This document shows, in pieces, positions 38,800-46,307 of a stretch of 64,000 nucleotides of DNA. This stretch comes from M3007 sp044226205 (GTDB lineage: Bacteria > Bacteroidota > Bacteroidia > Chitinophagales > Saprospiraceae): the NCBI GenBank assembly GCA_044226205.1, contig JBGAHL010000024.1, positions 22,474 through 86,473 of the forward strand. The letters are read 5' to 3'. How positions within the stretch are numbered: the stretch's first letter is position 1; each line of letters opens with the position of its first letter. A program made the position numbers and the translations under genes. The notes below the pieces were generated by a model, which was not told the origin of the DNA, ran no database searches, and was given only the letters and a program-made list of their open reading frames with translations.

Positions 38800-39066
38800 T
38801 TAGAAGATTTCGCCTTGTTTTGCCAGAATATCGGCAGGCGATAGAATGAGAGCCGTTAGCAATTCAAAATACCCGGCGCGGATTTTATCGGAGAAACGGC
38901 AACCGCTATATTGCCCGACAGCGAGTAATGCCCGCAATGCCGTATCCAATCCCTCGAAAGAAGCGGCCACTTGCAACCGGAGCGCCAAGCCGCCCGGCGT
39001 GAAATAGTACCCTGCGTTTTCATTTGCACCGGGCGGCGTTTCGAGTGCTTCAACGCCTGCTTTCAT
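38800..39066 (-). CDS. small unknown ORF on the opposite strand to the R-M genes
   Basis: This 88-residue frame is given from the ATG at 39066; the open frame extends 81 more bases upstream with only TTG or ATT starts. The composition (FTPGGLALRLQVAASFEGLDTALRALL) looks like real helical protein rather than random frame. It is not recognised. It points against its neighbours, its stop is 16 bases from the specificity gene stop, and its upstream extension overlaps the start of the decayed gene at 39115. It may be a remnant of an older gene with a lost N-terminus. Confidence 0.42.
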   Translation of the reverse strand: MKAGVEALETPPGANENAGYYFTPGGLALRLQVAASFEGLDTALRALLAVGQYSGCRFSDKIRAGYFELLTALILSPADILAKQGEIF

Positions 39067-39114
39067 TTGAGCAGGCAAAGGGTGAAGTGAATACAACAAC
39101 CCGATAACGTCACC

Positions 39115-39314
39115 TTGCAAACAGGCTACTTGGGGGGCAATGGCGAACTAATAGGGGTTTGGGGCAACCTAAAAAAGTTGTGCGAGGATATGAGAGAACA
39201 GAATGGCGAGTTTTTGACCTACTCGACACTCTCCATCGGCGAGCCGACGAAAACCCGATTCGATTCAAGACCGTGCAAAAGGAGTACGCGGTTTACAGTG
39301 AGACAATCAAGTGA
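39115..39314 (+). pseudogene. frameshifted small gene remnant
   Basis: The frame from 39115 reads coherent protein up to NGEFLTYSTL. It then continues sensibly only after dropping two bases of the CTCTCC at 39229-39234, giving HRRADENPIRFKTVQKEYAVYSETIK and a stop at 39314. In the uninterrupted frame the protein turns into a basic, low-complexity tail. A CT duplication is the simplest explanation. A strong terminator follows the second-frame stop, which supports 39314 as the original end. The start is uncertain because TTG 39115 overlaps the extension of the opposite-strand ORF. The family is unknown. Confidence 0.5.
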
Positions 39315-39341
39315 GCGCCCGTATCGGTGGGCAATGAGAAC

Positions 39342-39377
39342 AAACGCCGTCCGGGTTGTGTACCCGAACGGCGTTTT
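39342..39377 (+). terminator. rho-independent terminator inside the island
   Basis: A 15-bp stem with one mismatch (AAACGCCGT and ACGGCGTTT arms with CGGGT/ACCCG inside) closes on a TGTGT loop and runs into TTTTGCTTT. It separates the R-M half of the island from the recombinase half. Confidence 0.82.
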
Positions 39378-39433
39378 GCTTTGGTTAATCAAAAACAAGG
39401 GCGGCGAAAATTGAAAAAATATTTCTCAAAAAG

Positions 39434-39484
39434 TTACGGAATCGTAAAGTTTTCGCATCTTTGTAAAACCTTACCAAATCGTAA
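39434..39484 (+). promoter_or_regulatory. promoter flanked by two inverted operator-like sites
   Basis: TTACGGAATCGTAA at 39434-39447 and TTACCAAATCGTAA at 39471-39484 are near-identical inverted repeats with 5-bp arms and 4-bp centres, 37 bases apart. Between them CATCTTTG at 39456-39463 is one base from the Bacteroidota -7 element. The second site ends 6 bases before the 58-codon gene. The layout suggests that a dimeric repressor, perhaps the regulator encoded downstream, controls the recombinase module. Confidence 0.55.
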
Positions 39485-39490
39485 GATTTT

Positions 39491-39667
39491 ATGAGTGATA
39501 AACAGGAAAAATTGCAGGTTCAGAAAAACTGGGTCATGGGTGTAGAAGCCCTTGACATTTTCTTTGCCAGTTATTTGTTGGACGATAAGTTGGCGCACGT
39601 CAGGCATAGCCTAAGATCAAAGAGGAAGTTATTAGAATCCGAAAAAATCTTTCTTATCGAATCATAA
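39491..39667 (+). CDS. 58-residue protein of the integration module
   Basis: The ATG at 39491 opens a 58-codon frame ending in TAA at 39667. The product is charged and probably helical (KNWVMGVEALDIFFASYLLDDKL), with a basic stretch HSLRSKRKLL. It has no recognised family. Placement right behind the paired operators makes it the first gene of the regulated transcript. The next frame starts 19 bases later in another phase; the two could be pieces of one older gene split by a frameshift, but nothing decides that here. Confidence 0.5.
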   Translation: MSDKQEKLQVQKNWVMGVEALDIFFASYLLDDKLAHVRHSLRSKRKLLESEKIFLIES

Positions 39668-39686
39668 ATCATTGGAGAAATGAAGG

Positions 39687-40313
39687 TTGATTTCGGATGT
39701 CAGGCCGTCGGGCAAAGGTTGGCGCAAATACAGCATGATTGACCGCTTTTGGATTGAGATAATCATTGAATTACGGAGTTTCGGGTATCCCTTGGAATTG
39801 ATAAAGAGGGTTAAGCAGCGATTTGAACATCAATCGGAAACGGAATCTGATTCCTGTATGCCGCTTTTGGAAGGGTATTTTGTACTGGCGTATTTCTACA
39901 AAACGCCATGTTACCTACTGGTTTTCCCAAACGGCGAAGCAATACCAACAACTCCCGATGCCTACAATTTTGCTGATGAAACAGGGACGATTGGCAATCA
40001 CATTAAGATAAATCTAAATCGTATGCTCCAAAAGATGTTCCCGGAGAAGGATTTAGCCCCTGTTTATAAAGGTGCCTTGGAATTGTCCCCGGAAGAAATG
40101 GAACTAATGCTTTTCATCCGAACCGGAGATTATGAGGCAATCACGGTGAAGCGCAAGAATGGGAAAATTGACCTGATTGAAGCCACAGAGACGTTAAGCG
40201 CCGATGCCCGCGTGACTGAAATTCTGAAAGAACAAGACTACCAAAACATCGAAATAAAATCAGCCAATGGGAAGGTAGTTTGCCTCAAACGAACCATTAA
40301 AAAGAAAGTATAG
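39687..40313 (+). CDS. putative regulator of the recombinase module (MerR-like N-terminus)
   Basis: The 208-residue frame begins at TTG 39687; ATG 39735 is an alternative that would remove ISDVRPSGKGWRKYS. That segment followed by MIDRFWIEIIIELRSFGYPLELIKRV resembles the winged-helix wing and second helix pair of MerR-type DNA-binding domains. The C-terminal ~60 residues carry two similar beta-rich phrases, ITVKRKNGKIDLIEATE and IEIKSANGKVVCLKRT, forming a duplicated unit. It lies upstream of a large serine recombinase and downstream of paired inverted operators, so control of excision or integration is a reasonable inference. The true start is unresolved. Confidence 0.5.
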   Translation: MISDVRPSGKGWRKYSMIDRFWIEIIIELRSFGYPLELIKRVKQRFEHQSETESDSCMPLLEGYFVLAYFYKTPCYLLVFPNGEAIPTTPDAYNFADETGTIGNHIKINLNRMLQKMFPEKDLAPVYKGALELSPEEMELMLFIRTGDYEAITVKRKNGKIDLIEATETLSADARVTEILKEQDYQNIEIKSANGKVVCLKRTIKKKV

Positions 40314-40392
40314 GCGACTGGAATAACCAGCGCGAACCCGAATCTTGTGCCGACTGAAAAGGAAAACAGAGGCGTAAGTTATTGCGGTCAAA

Positions 40393-40641
40393 ATGCTGTC
40401 AATTGCACAGTGTTCTAAAATCCTGAACAACACCGATAAAAAATACACCAATGAAGAAGTAGAGCGAATCAGAAACCTGCTTTACACACTTGGTCAAATT
40501 GAATATCAACACTTTCAAGCCGTTCAAAATGGGAAAGAAGGCGGTACTTTACGCAAGGGTGTCAACGGACGAACAACGGGACAACGGGTTCAGTCTGCAA
40601 GACCAAATCAGCCGGATGCAAAAACACTGCCGGTCAAATGA
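40393..40641 (+). CDS. small ORF overlapping the recombinase start
   Basis: This 82-codon frame begins MLSIAQCSKILNNTDKKYTNEEVERIRNLL-like, a pattern of a short helical regulatory protein. Only the first ~45 residues look like natural protein. The tail, after QHFQAVQNGKEGG, is basic and Gly/Thr/Arg-rich because it is read inside the recombinase gene in another frame. The frame overlaps the recombinase by 113 bases. I recall similar short proteins just before recombinases in Bacteroidota but cannot name the family. Translational coupling to the recombinase is possible. Confidence 0.55.
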   Translation: MLSIAQCSKILNNTDKKYTNEEVERIRNLLYTLGQIEYQHFQAVQNGKEGGTLRKGVNGRTTGQRVQSARPNQPDAKTLPVK

Positions 40642-42076
40642 TTACGACATTTTGCAGGTTTTGGAAGAAGACCATTCCGCCAAAACTTTCAACCGTCCGA
40701 AATTCCAACAATTTCTGACAGACTTGAAAGCGGGCGCAATCAAACCAAACGTGTTTGTTTGTGTGCGGCCTGACAGGTTTTCCCGGAACTTTCAGCAAAC
40801 CCTTGATATGTTCGCAACCTTCAAGCGGTACGGGGTTGTTATTCAGTTCCTTGAAAATGACGTTGAAGTAGATACCCCTGAAAGCAAGATCATTTTCATG
40901 CTGAATCAGTTGTTGCCCGAAATTGACAACGACAGGCGAAGTTTAAACGTAACGCGGGGCATGAGGCAGGCAAAGAAAGAAGGTCGTTGGATGGGGCCAC
41001 CCCTTCGAGGTTACAGGATGGAAAAACGCGGCGGTATGGCGCAAATGATTCCTAATGAAAAGGCAAAAGTGATCGTTCAGGGCTTCGAGATGTTTGCAAG
41101 CGGACTTTATACGCAGGAAGAAGTCCGGCTGAAAATGCGAGTGCTTGGCGTTTCTGTTTCCCGGTTTCAAATCAAAAACGTACTGACAAACATTGCCTAC
41201 ACGGGCAAAATCCTGATTCCGGCTTGGAAGGATGAGCCGGAAACATTGGTTGACGGTTTGCATGAAGGGATCATTTCGGATGCCCTTTTCCAGCGTGTTC
41301 AGGATGTCCTGCACGGCAGGAAACACCACCCGACGAAATTCACCAAGCGAAGCGATTCCTTTCCGCTTCGCGGGTATCTGGAATGTTCGCAGTGCGGCGG
41401 AAAATTAACTGCCAGTTCATCGAAGAGCCGGAACGGGAGCAAACATCCGTACTACCATTGCCGGAAGGGCTGCAAGGAACGTTTCAAGGCTGATGACACC
41501 CACCAAGCGTTTCAGGGCTTCCTTGCCTCATTCAAAATGCCGGAAGAAATCTTGTCCCTGTACTACCACATCATGCAGGACATTTTCAAAAAGGATGATG
41601 ATTCCAGAAACTCGGAAATTGAGGGACTGGAAAATCAAATCGCTCAAGTACAAAGCAGGCTGAACAATGCGCAGGACAGTTTCTTCGATGGCGTCATTGA
41701 CCAAACGGAGTTTACGAAAGTGAAGGCGCGGTATCAGGAACAGTTGGATGAACTTTCGTTCCGGCAGATGAGAACCAAGTTTTCAAAATCACACTTTCAG
41801 CAATACCTTGATTTCGGGTTTTCCCTGCTCACTGATTTGGACAGGTATTTCGATGAAGCCAGTTTGGAGGTAAAGCAAAAAATGCTTGGTTCGATTTTCC
41901 CCGAAAAACTGATATTTGACGGCAACAAATGTCGAACCGCCCGGCCTACTCAATTGCTGAACCTTTTGACCATGAATATCAACGAGTTAGGGGAAATAAA
42001 AAAGGACTTTCCAGATTTCAAATCTGAAAAGTCCAGTAAGGTGACCACGACTGGAGTCGAACCAGCACATCCGTAA
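40529..42076 (+). CDS. large serine recombinase (site-specific integrase)
   Basis: The 515-residue protein has an N-terminal resolvase domain with catalytic Ser12 in LYARVSTDEQ and downstream CVRPDRFSRN. A recombinase domain (GPPLRGYRM..NVLTNIAYTGKI), a zinc ribbon starting at Cys286 (CSQCGGKL, later CRKGC) and a coiled-coil region near residues 360-420 follow. These are the parts of large serine integrases. The ATG at 40529 places the catalytic strand at the N-terminus. The last ~25 codons (from KKDFPDFKSEKS) are read through a terminator and the 3' part of tRNA-Leu, ending in GVEPAHP. That tail is probably chromosomal sequence joined by integration. Confidence 0.9.
   Translation: MGKKAVLYARVSTDEQRDNGFSLQDQISRMQKHCRSNDYDILQVLEEDHSAKTFNRPKFQQFLTDLKAGAIKPNVFVCVRPDRFSRNFQQTLDMFATFKRYGVVIQFLENDVEVDTPESKIIFMLNQLLPEIDNDRRSLNVTRGMRQAKKEGRWMGPPLRGYRMEKRGGMAQMIPNEKAKVIVQGFEMFASGLYTQEEVRLKMRVLGVSVSRFQIKNVLTNIAYTGKILIPAWKDEPETLVDGLHEGIISDALFQRVQDVLHGRKHHPTKFTKRSDSFPLRGYLECSQCGGKLTASSSKSRNGSKHPYYHCRKGCKERFKADDTHQAFQGFLASFKMPEEILSLYYHIMQDIFKKDDDSRNSEIEGLENQIAQVQSRLNNAQDSFFDGVIDQTEFTKVKARYQEQLDELSFRQMRTKFSKSHFQQYLDFGFSLLTDLDRYFDEASLEVKQKMLGSIFPEKLIFDGNKCRTARPTQLLNLLTMNINELGEIKKDFPDFKSEKSSKVTTTGVEPAHP
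42004..42036 (-). terminator. rho-independent terminator of tRNA-Leu, embedded in the recombinase frame
   Basis: On the minus strand GGACTTT and CAGATTT pair with AAATCTG and AAAGTCC around a single-base centre, followed by TTTTTTATTT. It lies 6 bases after the tRNA 3' end. The same bases encode the recombinase residues KDFPDFKSEKS on the plus strand. Confidence 0.8.
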
Positions 42077-42125
42077 GGACACTACCCCCTCAAAGTAGCG
42101 CGTCTACCAATTCCGCCACGTGGCC
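42042..42125 (-). tRNA. tRNA-Leu(GAG)
   Basis: An 84-nt class II tRNA. The acceptor GGCCACG pairs with CGTGGTC with one G-U. The anticodon arm CTACT-TTGAGGG-GGTAG gives anticodon GAG, which reads CUC and CUU leucine codons. A long variable arm and a T arm GCTGG-TTCGACT-CCAGT are present. The 3' end is A followed by CC then T, so full CCA is not encoded. It is the likely landmark for island integration. Confidence 0.95.
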
Positions 42126-42230
42126 GTTGTAGATAAAACTGCTTTTTTGCAAAAGCGGGTGCAAAGATAGGCGCATTTGCCAAATCGGCAAATGCCGCGA
42201 CAAAATTTATCCGTCCCCGACCGGTTTTTT

Positions 42231-43400
42231 TCAAGTATTGAAAGCATCCCTGATTTTGTCAAAAAAACTGCGGTCTTCCTTCCCTGGCGTTGGCTGGAAA
42301 TTGGGCATATCGCGCAGTTTTTCGATCAGGCGGCGCTCTTCGTCGGTCAGTTTTTTGGGCGTCCAGACGTTGACGTGGATCAGTTGGTCGCCCCGGCCGC
42401 GGGTTTGCAGCTCGGGCAATCCTTTGTCGCGCAGGCGGAAAATCTTGCCCGACTGGGTGCCCGGCGGGATTTTGATCCGCGCGCGACCGTCGAGCGTGGG
42501 CACTTCCAGTTGCGCGCCGAGTGCAGCATCAGCGATGTTGAGGAAAAGTTCGTACACCACGTTGTTGCCTTCCCGGGTGAATTCTTCGTGCGGCGTTTCT
42601 TCGATCGTGATCAGCAGATCGCCGGCGGGGCCGCCTTTGGCCCCGGAATTACCCTTGCCCGACATGGACAACTGGATGCCTTCGTGTACCCCGGCCGGAA
42701 TATCCACCTCGATGGTCTCCTCGCCGAATACGCGCCCGTCGCCCTTGCAGACGTTGCAGGGCGATTTGATGGTCTGGCCGGAGCCGTTGCAGGTTGGGCA
42801 GGTCGTGGCCGTTTGCATGTGCCCGAACGGCGTCTGGGTGATGCGGTTGACCATGCCTGCGCCGCGGCAGGTGCCGCAGGTTTCCACGCCTGCGCCGTCG
42901 CGGGCGCCGGAACCGTGGCAGGTGTTGCAGGGCACCTGTTTGCGCACCTTGATTTTCTTGTGCACGCCCGTGGCAATTTCCTCGAGGGTCATTTTGATCT
43001 TGACCCGCAGGTTGGTGCCGCGCTCGCCCCTGGGCTGCCGGGTGCGGAATCCGCCGCCACCGCCGCCGAAAAAGGACCCGAAAATATCGTCGTCGCCGAA
43101 CATGCCGCCAAAACGGCGCAGGATTTCCTCCATATCCATGCCGGCGCCATATCCGCCGCCGCCGCCCATACCATCGACTCCGGCGTGGCCATAGCGGTCG
43201 TAGCGCGCCTTTTTATCGGGGTCGCTCAACACTTCGTAGGCCTCGGCGGCTTCCTTGAACTTTTCTTCAGCAGCCTTGTCGCCCGGGTTTTTGTCCGGGT
43301 GAAACTCGATCGCTTTTTTGCGATACGCCTTCTTTATGTCGTCGGCGCCGGCGTTTTTGGCAACACCCAGCACTTCGTAATAATCTCGTTTTGAAGCCAT
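42231..43400 (-). CDS. dnaJ: chaperone DnaJ (Hsp40)
   Basis: The 389-residue protein has a J domain with the HPD triad at residues 34-36 and a Gly/Phe-rich linker with strings of Gly. Four CxxCxGxG zinc-binding repeats follow (CNTCHGSG, CGTCRGAG, CPTCNGSG, CNVCKGDG), then the two C-terminal substrate-binding beta domains. It stimulates DnaK ATPase and hands over unfolded clients. grpE lies just upstream on the same strand, as in many bacteria, but the two are separated by a 159-base folded repeat. dnaK is not in the window. Confidence 0.97.
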   Translation of the reverse strand: MASKRDYYEVLGVAKNAGADDIKKAYRKKAIEFHPDKNPGDKAAEEKFKEAAEAYEVLSDPDKKARYDRYGHAGVDGMGGGGGYGAGMDMEEILRRFGGMFGDDDIFGSFFGGGGGGFRTRQPRGERGTNLRVKIKMTLEEIATGVHKKIKVRKQVPCNTCHGSGARDGAGVETCGTCRGAGMVNRITQTPFGHMQTATTCPTCNGSGQTIKSPCNVCKGDGRVFGEETIEVDIPAGVHEGIQLSMSGKGNSGAKGGPAGDLLITIEETPHEEFTREGNNVVYELFLNIADAALGAQLEVPTLDGRARIKIPPGTQSGKIFRLRDKGLPELQTRGRGDQLIHVNVWTPKKLTDEERRLIEKLRDMPNFQPTPGKEDRSFFDKIRDAFNT

Positions 43401-43407
43401 TGTGTAA

Positions 43408-43566
43408 AATGGTTGATGGATAGGGTTGATGAGGTTGATGAGGTTGATGGGGTTGATGGGGTTTATGAGGTTGATAAGGTTGATAGAATTATAAGAGCAT
43501 CCGCCCTCCTTTTATCAACCTCATAAACCTTATCAACCTCATAAACCCCATAAACCTCATCAACCA
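43408..43566. repeat. 9-bp tandem repeats folded as a giant imperfect palindrome between grpE and dnaJ
   Basis: About nine copies of GGTTGATGA-like units (variants GGTTGATGG, GGTTTATGA, GGTTGATAA) run from 43408 to about 43490. About seven complementary copies (ATCAACCTC, ATAAACCTT) run from 43515 to 43566. The two halves can pair into a hairpin of roughly 50 bp with mismatches. It fills the grpE-dnaJ spacer and would appear in their shared transcript. Confidence 0.8.
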
Positions 43567-43569
43567 ATC

Positions 43570-44145
43570 TTACTTGCCAACCACCACCTTCGCGAAACGA
43601 ATGATGCGTTCGCCGAGCAGGTAGCCGGGTTCAAGGATATCGACAATTTTGCCTTTCAATTCTTCGGCGGGCGCGGGTATTTCCGCCACGGCTTCGTGGT
43701 GGTCGGCGTTGAAGTCGTCGCCGGCTTTTGTTTCAATGACAGAAAGCCCGCGATTTTTGAGGGTTTGCACGAGTTTATTGTGGATGAGCGCCATGCCGTC
43801 ATTCAAGGCGCCGTTTTTAGCGGCCCTGTCAAAGTCGTCCAAAATCGGCAGCAATGCTGTCATAATGTCACGCCCGGCCGTCTGGATGAGTTCCATTCGT
43901 TCGCGGGCGGCGTGGCGTTTGGCATTCTCGAAATCGGAGAACAGGTAGAGGTATTTGTTGCGCGACTCTTCGAGTTGTTGTTCCAACTCGGCAATGCGCG
44001 GGTCGGGCTGTGGTGTTTCCTGATCGTTTTCGGCCACTTCGGTCTGATTTTCGGGCTGTTCGGCCCCATTTACGGGTTCTTCTGCGAGCGGGGCATTGGG
44101 TTGTTTATCCGCCATATTCAATATTTTTTTAAACGGGTTTTGCAT
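43570..44145 (-). CDS. grpE: nucleotide exchange factor GrpE
   Basis: The 191-residue protein has an acidic, low-complexity N-terminus, a long coiled-coil helix (RIAELEQQLEESRNKYLYL), and the GrpE core with FENAKRHAARERMEL, LLPILDDFDRA and the C-terminal GYLLGERIIRFAKVVV. GrpE releases ADP from DnaK. The ATG at 44145 is chosen; ATG 44115 (MADKQP) would be ten residues shorter and equally plausible. dnaJ is the next gene. No HrcA gene or CIRCE-type element is visible upstream. Confidence 0.95.
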   Translation of the reverse strand: MQNPFKKILNMADKQPNAPLAEEPVNGAEQPENQTEVAENDQETPQPDPRIAELEQQLEESRNKYLYLFSDFENAKRHAARERMELIQTAGRDIMTALLPILDDFDRAAKNGALNDGMALIHNKLVQTLKNRGLSVIETKAGDDFNADHHEAVAEIPAPAEELKGKIVDILEPGYLLGERIIRFAKVVVGK

Positions 44146-44232
44146 GTTTTTATCCGGGCTGGCTGCCTGAAAGGCTGTCCGGCCGGCCAATGCCACAATT
44201 TTTATGCCCCTGCCGCTGCATCCGACAGTTTG

Positions 44233-44739
44233 TCACGAGCCGCCGAGGGCTTCCCCGAGCATTTTATCGATCATTCGCGGATCGAGATCTACCCCTACGA
44301 CCTTGCCTTCCCGGTTGATCAGAAAAGTCATCGGGATGGATTTGATGTTGTACAACTGCGCTATGGGGTTATTGAAATCATTGAGCCCAAGGGTATGCCA
44401 GGTCCAGGGCAGTTCGTCCTGCGCGATGGCGCGCTGCCAGGCGCGCGGGTCGCGTTCCAGCCCGACGCTGAAAATTTCAAAACCCTTGTCGTGGTATTTG
44501 TTGTACAACTGAACGAGGTGCGGGTTTTTGGCCCGGCAGGGCCCGCACCAGCTGCCCCAAAACTGCAGCAACACATACTGACCTTTCAGGTCGGACAAAT
44601 GCACGTTGCGGCCATCGGCGAGGGTAGCGCTGAAATCGAGCGCCATGTCGCCAGCCGACAGGTTGGGGCGACGCGACCAATACCAGTAGCCCGCGGCGAG
44701 GAGGGCGATGAGGAGAAAAACAAGGGTACTTCTATTCAC
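44233..44739 (-). CDS. TlpA/ResA-like membrane-anchored thioredoxin
   Basis: The 168-residue protein has one N-terminal membrane helix (VFLLIALLAAGYWYW) and a thioredoxin fold of the TlpA type. The redox motif WCGPC is at residues 64-68 in FWGSWCGPCR, and the cis-Pro region is IPMTFLI. It would reduce disulfides or assist cytochrome maturation in the periplasm. It lies upstream of grpE on the same strand with 87 bases between, so co-transcription is uncertain. The partner membrane electron donor is not adjacent. Confidence 0.9.
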   Translation of the reverse strand: MNRSTLVFLLIALLAAGYWYWSRRPNLSAGDMALDFSATLADGRNVHLSDLKGQYVLLQFWGSWCGPCRAKNPHLVQLYNKYHDKGFEIFSVGLERDPRAWQRAIAQDELPWTWHTLGLNDFNNPIAQLYNIKSIPMTFLINREGKVVGVDLDPRMIDKMLGEALGGS

Positions 44740-44935
44740 TTTGCAGAGGTAAAATGAGTGAAAAAATGAACAGGTTTCTGGTAAAAAAACCTGCCACCGG
44801 CAAATATCCCGCTTCGGGAATAAATAGCGCGTGATTTAAGTCCAAGGGCATTTATTCCTGTTACTTCTAACCATCTTTGCTCCCCGAAGTTGTAAGACAA
44901 GTGCATTAAAAACATTCTTCCTGATCTGCCACGCC

Positions 44936-45826
44936 ATGTTACGCATCGATCCGACACAAATTCCAACCAAAGACCTGCATCAATTTATCCTCGGCGCCGT
45001 AGCGCCCCGCCCCATCGCTTTTGCCAGTACCATCAGCACCGACGGTGTGCCCAATCTGGCGCCGTACAGCTTTTTCAATGCTTTCAGCAGCAACCCGCCC
45101 ATTCTGATTTTTTCCTCCAACCGCCGCGTCTCGAACAATACCACCAAAGACACCCTCAAAAACGTAGAGGATACGGGCGAGGTGGTGATCAATGTTGTAT
45201 CGCACCGCATCGTTCGGCAGGCGGCCCTGACCAGCGTCGAGTACGGCCCGGAAGTCAATGAATTTGAAAAAGCAGGACTTACCACGCTGCCTTCCGAGAT
45301 GGTCCGGCCATTCCGGGTGGCAGAAAGCCCTGTCCACATGGAATGCAAGGTGGAGCAAATTCTGCCCCTGGGCGAAAAGGGCGGCGCCGGCAACCTGATC
45401 ATTTGCAGGATCGTACTCATGCATATTGCCGAGGAAGTACTGAGCGACAAGGGGCGCATCGACCCGAACAAAATCGACCTGATGGCCCGCATGGGGCGTT
45501 TTTACTACGCCCGGGCGAGCGGCAGCGCTATTTACGAGATCGTACAGGAAGTGAACGCCTTTGGAGTCGGATTCGACGGACTGCCGGACGGCATCCGCCA
45601 CAGCAAGGTGCTGACTGGCAACAACCTGGCGCAGATTGCAGCCCTTCCGGCCCTGCCCGCCCTCGAAGAGGCCTTGTCTCTCATCAATACTGACGCACGG
45701 GTCAGCGCATGTCTGGCTGCCGCCGATCCCAAAACAGCCTTGCACCAATACGCACAGGAAGTGCTCGAACGCGGAGAAGCCTTGTTGGGTGCGCAATTGG
45801 CCGTACTGGGCGAGCAGCGGTTGTAA
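44936..45826 (+). CDS. flavin reductase-like (FMN split-barrel) protein
   Basis: The 296-residue protein matches the flavin reductase-like domain family (PF01613). The N-terminus reads APRPIAFASTISTDGVPNLAPYSFFNAFSSNPP, cited here only by its key parts: the RPIAF strand, the NLAPYSFF strand and the following P-P loop, which bind FMN. A C-terminal extension of about 90 helical residues follows the barrel. The substrate is unknown. A CATCTTTG element at 44872, close to the TAnnTTTG -7 consensus, lies 64 bases before the ATG. The neighbouring lipoprotein gene converges on it. Confidence 0.87.
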   Translation: MLRIDPTQIPTKDLHQFILGAVAPRPIAFASTISTDGVPNLAPYSFFNAFSSNPPILIFSSNRRVSNNTTKDTLKNVEDTGEVVINVVSHRIVRQAALTSVEYGPEVNEFEKAGLTTLPSEMVRPFRVAESPVHMECKVEQILPLGEKGGAGNLIICRIVLMHIAEEVLSDKGRIDPNKIDLMARMGRFYYARASGSAIYEIVQEVNAFGVGFDGLPDGIRHSKVLTGNNLAQIAALPALPALEEALSLINTDARVSACLAAADPKTALHQYAQEVLERGEALLGAQLAVLGEQRL

Positions 45827-45842
45827 CCGTTTCGCGGCGCAC

Positions 45843-46307
45843 TTACTCCAGTTCTTCGTCGGTTGTGTCGGATGGAGGGAACAGGATGTCTTCGTCGCCT
45901 TCGCGCAGCGAGTCAAGCGGCGTCACTTTGAAACTTTCGACCGTGAAGACCAGCCAACGGCCCTTGATTTTTTTCAAAACAAGGGTATCGGGCACTTTTT
46001 CCCCGACTTCATCCTCGATGTAAAAGCTGCATACGGCCGAATCGCCTTGCAGGGCGCAATGCAATTGCAGCAATTCCGTCGTGGCATCGGGGAAGGAATC
46101 GACATGCGGAAAGGAGTGGAGGTAGTCGACGAAATCGAGGGCATTGCCAGCGCTGAGTTGTCGGGCTTCGTCGTAACGGTTCTGATCGAGCAGGCTTTGC
46201 CATTGTTTTAATACCGATTCGGGCGAGGAGGCTGCCTCGGCCGGGTCAGACTGGCAAGCGATGAGGACAAATAGCAGGAGCGAAGCGCAAAGCGCAAAGG
46301 GTCTCAT
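45843..46307 (-). CDS. small lipoprotein, DUF4878-like
   Basis: This 154-residue protein has a lipoprotein signal with Cys18 in LLLFVLIAC. The mature part contains PESVLKQWQSLLDQNRYDEARQL and GRWLVFTVES, the pattern of NTF2-like DUF4878 lipoproteins. No active site is expected; such folds bind small ligands or act as scaffolds. The ATG at 46307 starts the signal peptide. It converges with the flavin reductase gene and is divergent from tRNA-Val, with 122 bases between. Confidence 0.75.
   Translation of the reverse strand: MRPFALCASLLLFVLIACQSDPAEAASSPESVLKQWQSLLDQNRYDEARQLSAGNALDFVDYLHSFPHVDSFPDATTELLQLHCALQGDSAVCSFYIEDEVGEKVPDTLVLKKIKGRWLVFTVESFKVTPLDSLREGDEDILFPPSDTTDEELE

Larger units (their letters stand above)
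33961..42041 (+). mobile_element. putative integrative island with BcgI-like R-M genes and serine recombinase, next to tRNA-Leu
   Basis: From just after the TolC terminator to the tRNA-Leu gene the DNA is visibly richer in A+T than its flanks and uses different codons. Contents in order are two unknown genes, a nuclease-methyltransferase fusion, a specificity subunit, a small minus-strand ORF, a frameshifted gene, a promoter with paired operators, a 58-codon gene, a regulator-like gene, a small overlapping gene and a large serine recombinase. The recombinase is at the right end and abuts the tRNA, the usual position for an integration module. No direct repeat of the tRNA end was found at the left border, so the left limit is approximate. 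Confidence 0.7.

Noticed and set aside
43408..43566. CRISPR-like or minisatellite coding repeat
   Set aside because: Units are 9 bases with no spacers and lie between two genes; they are better described as a folded tandem repeat.
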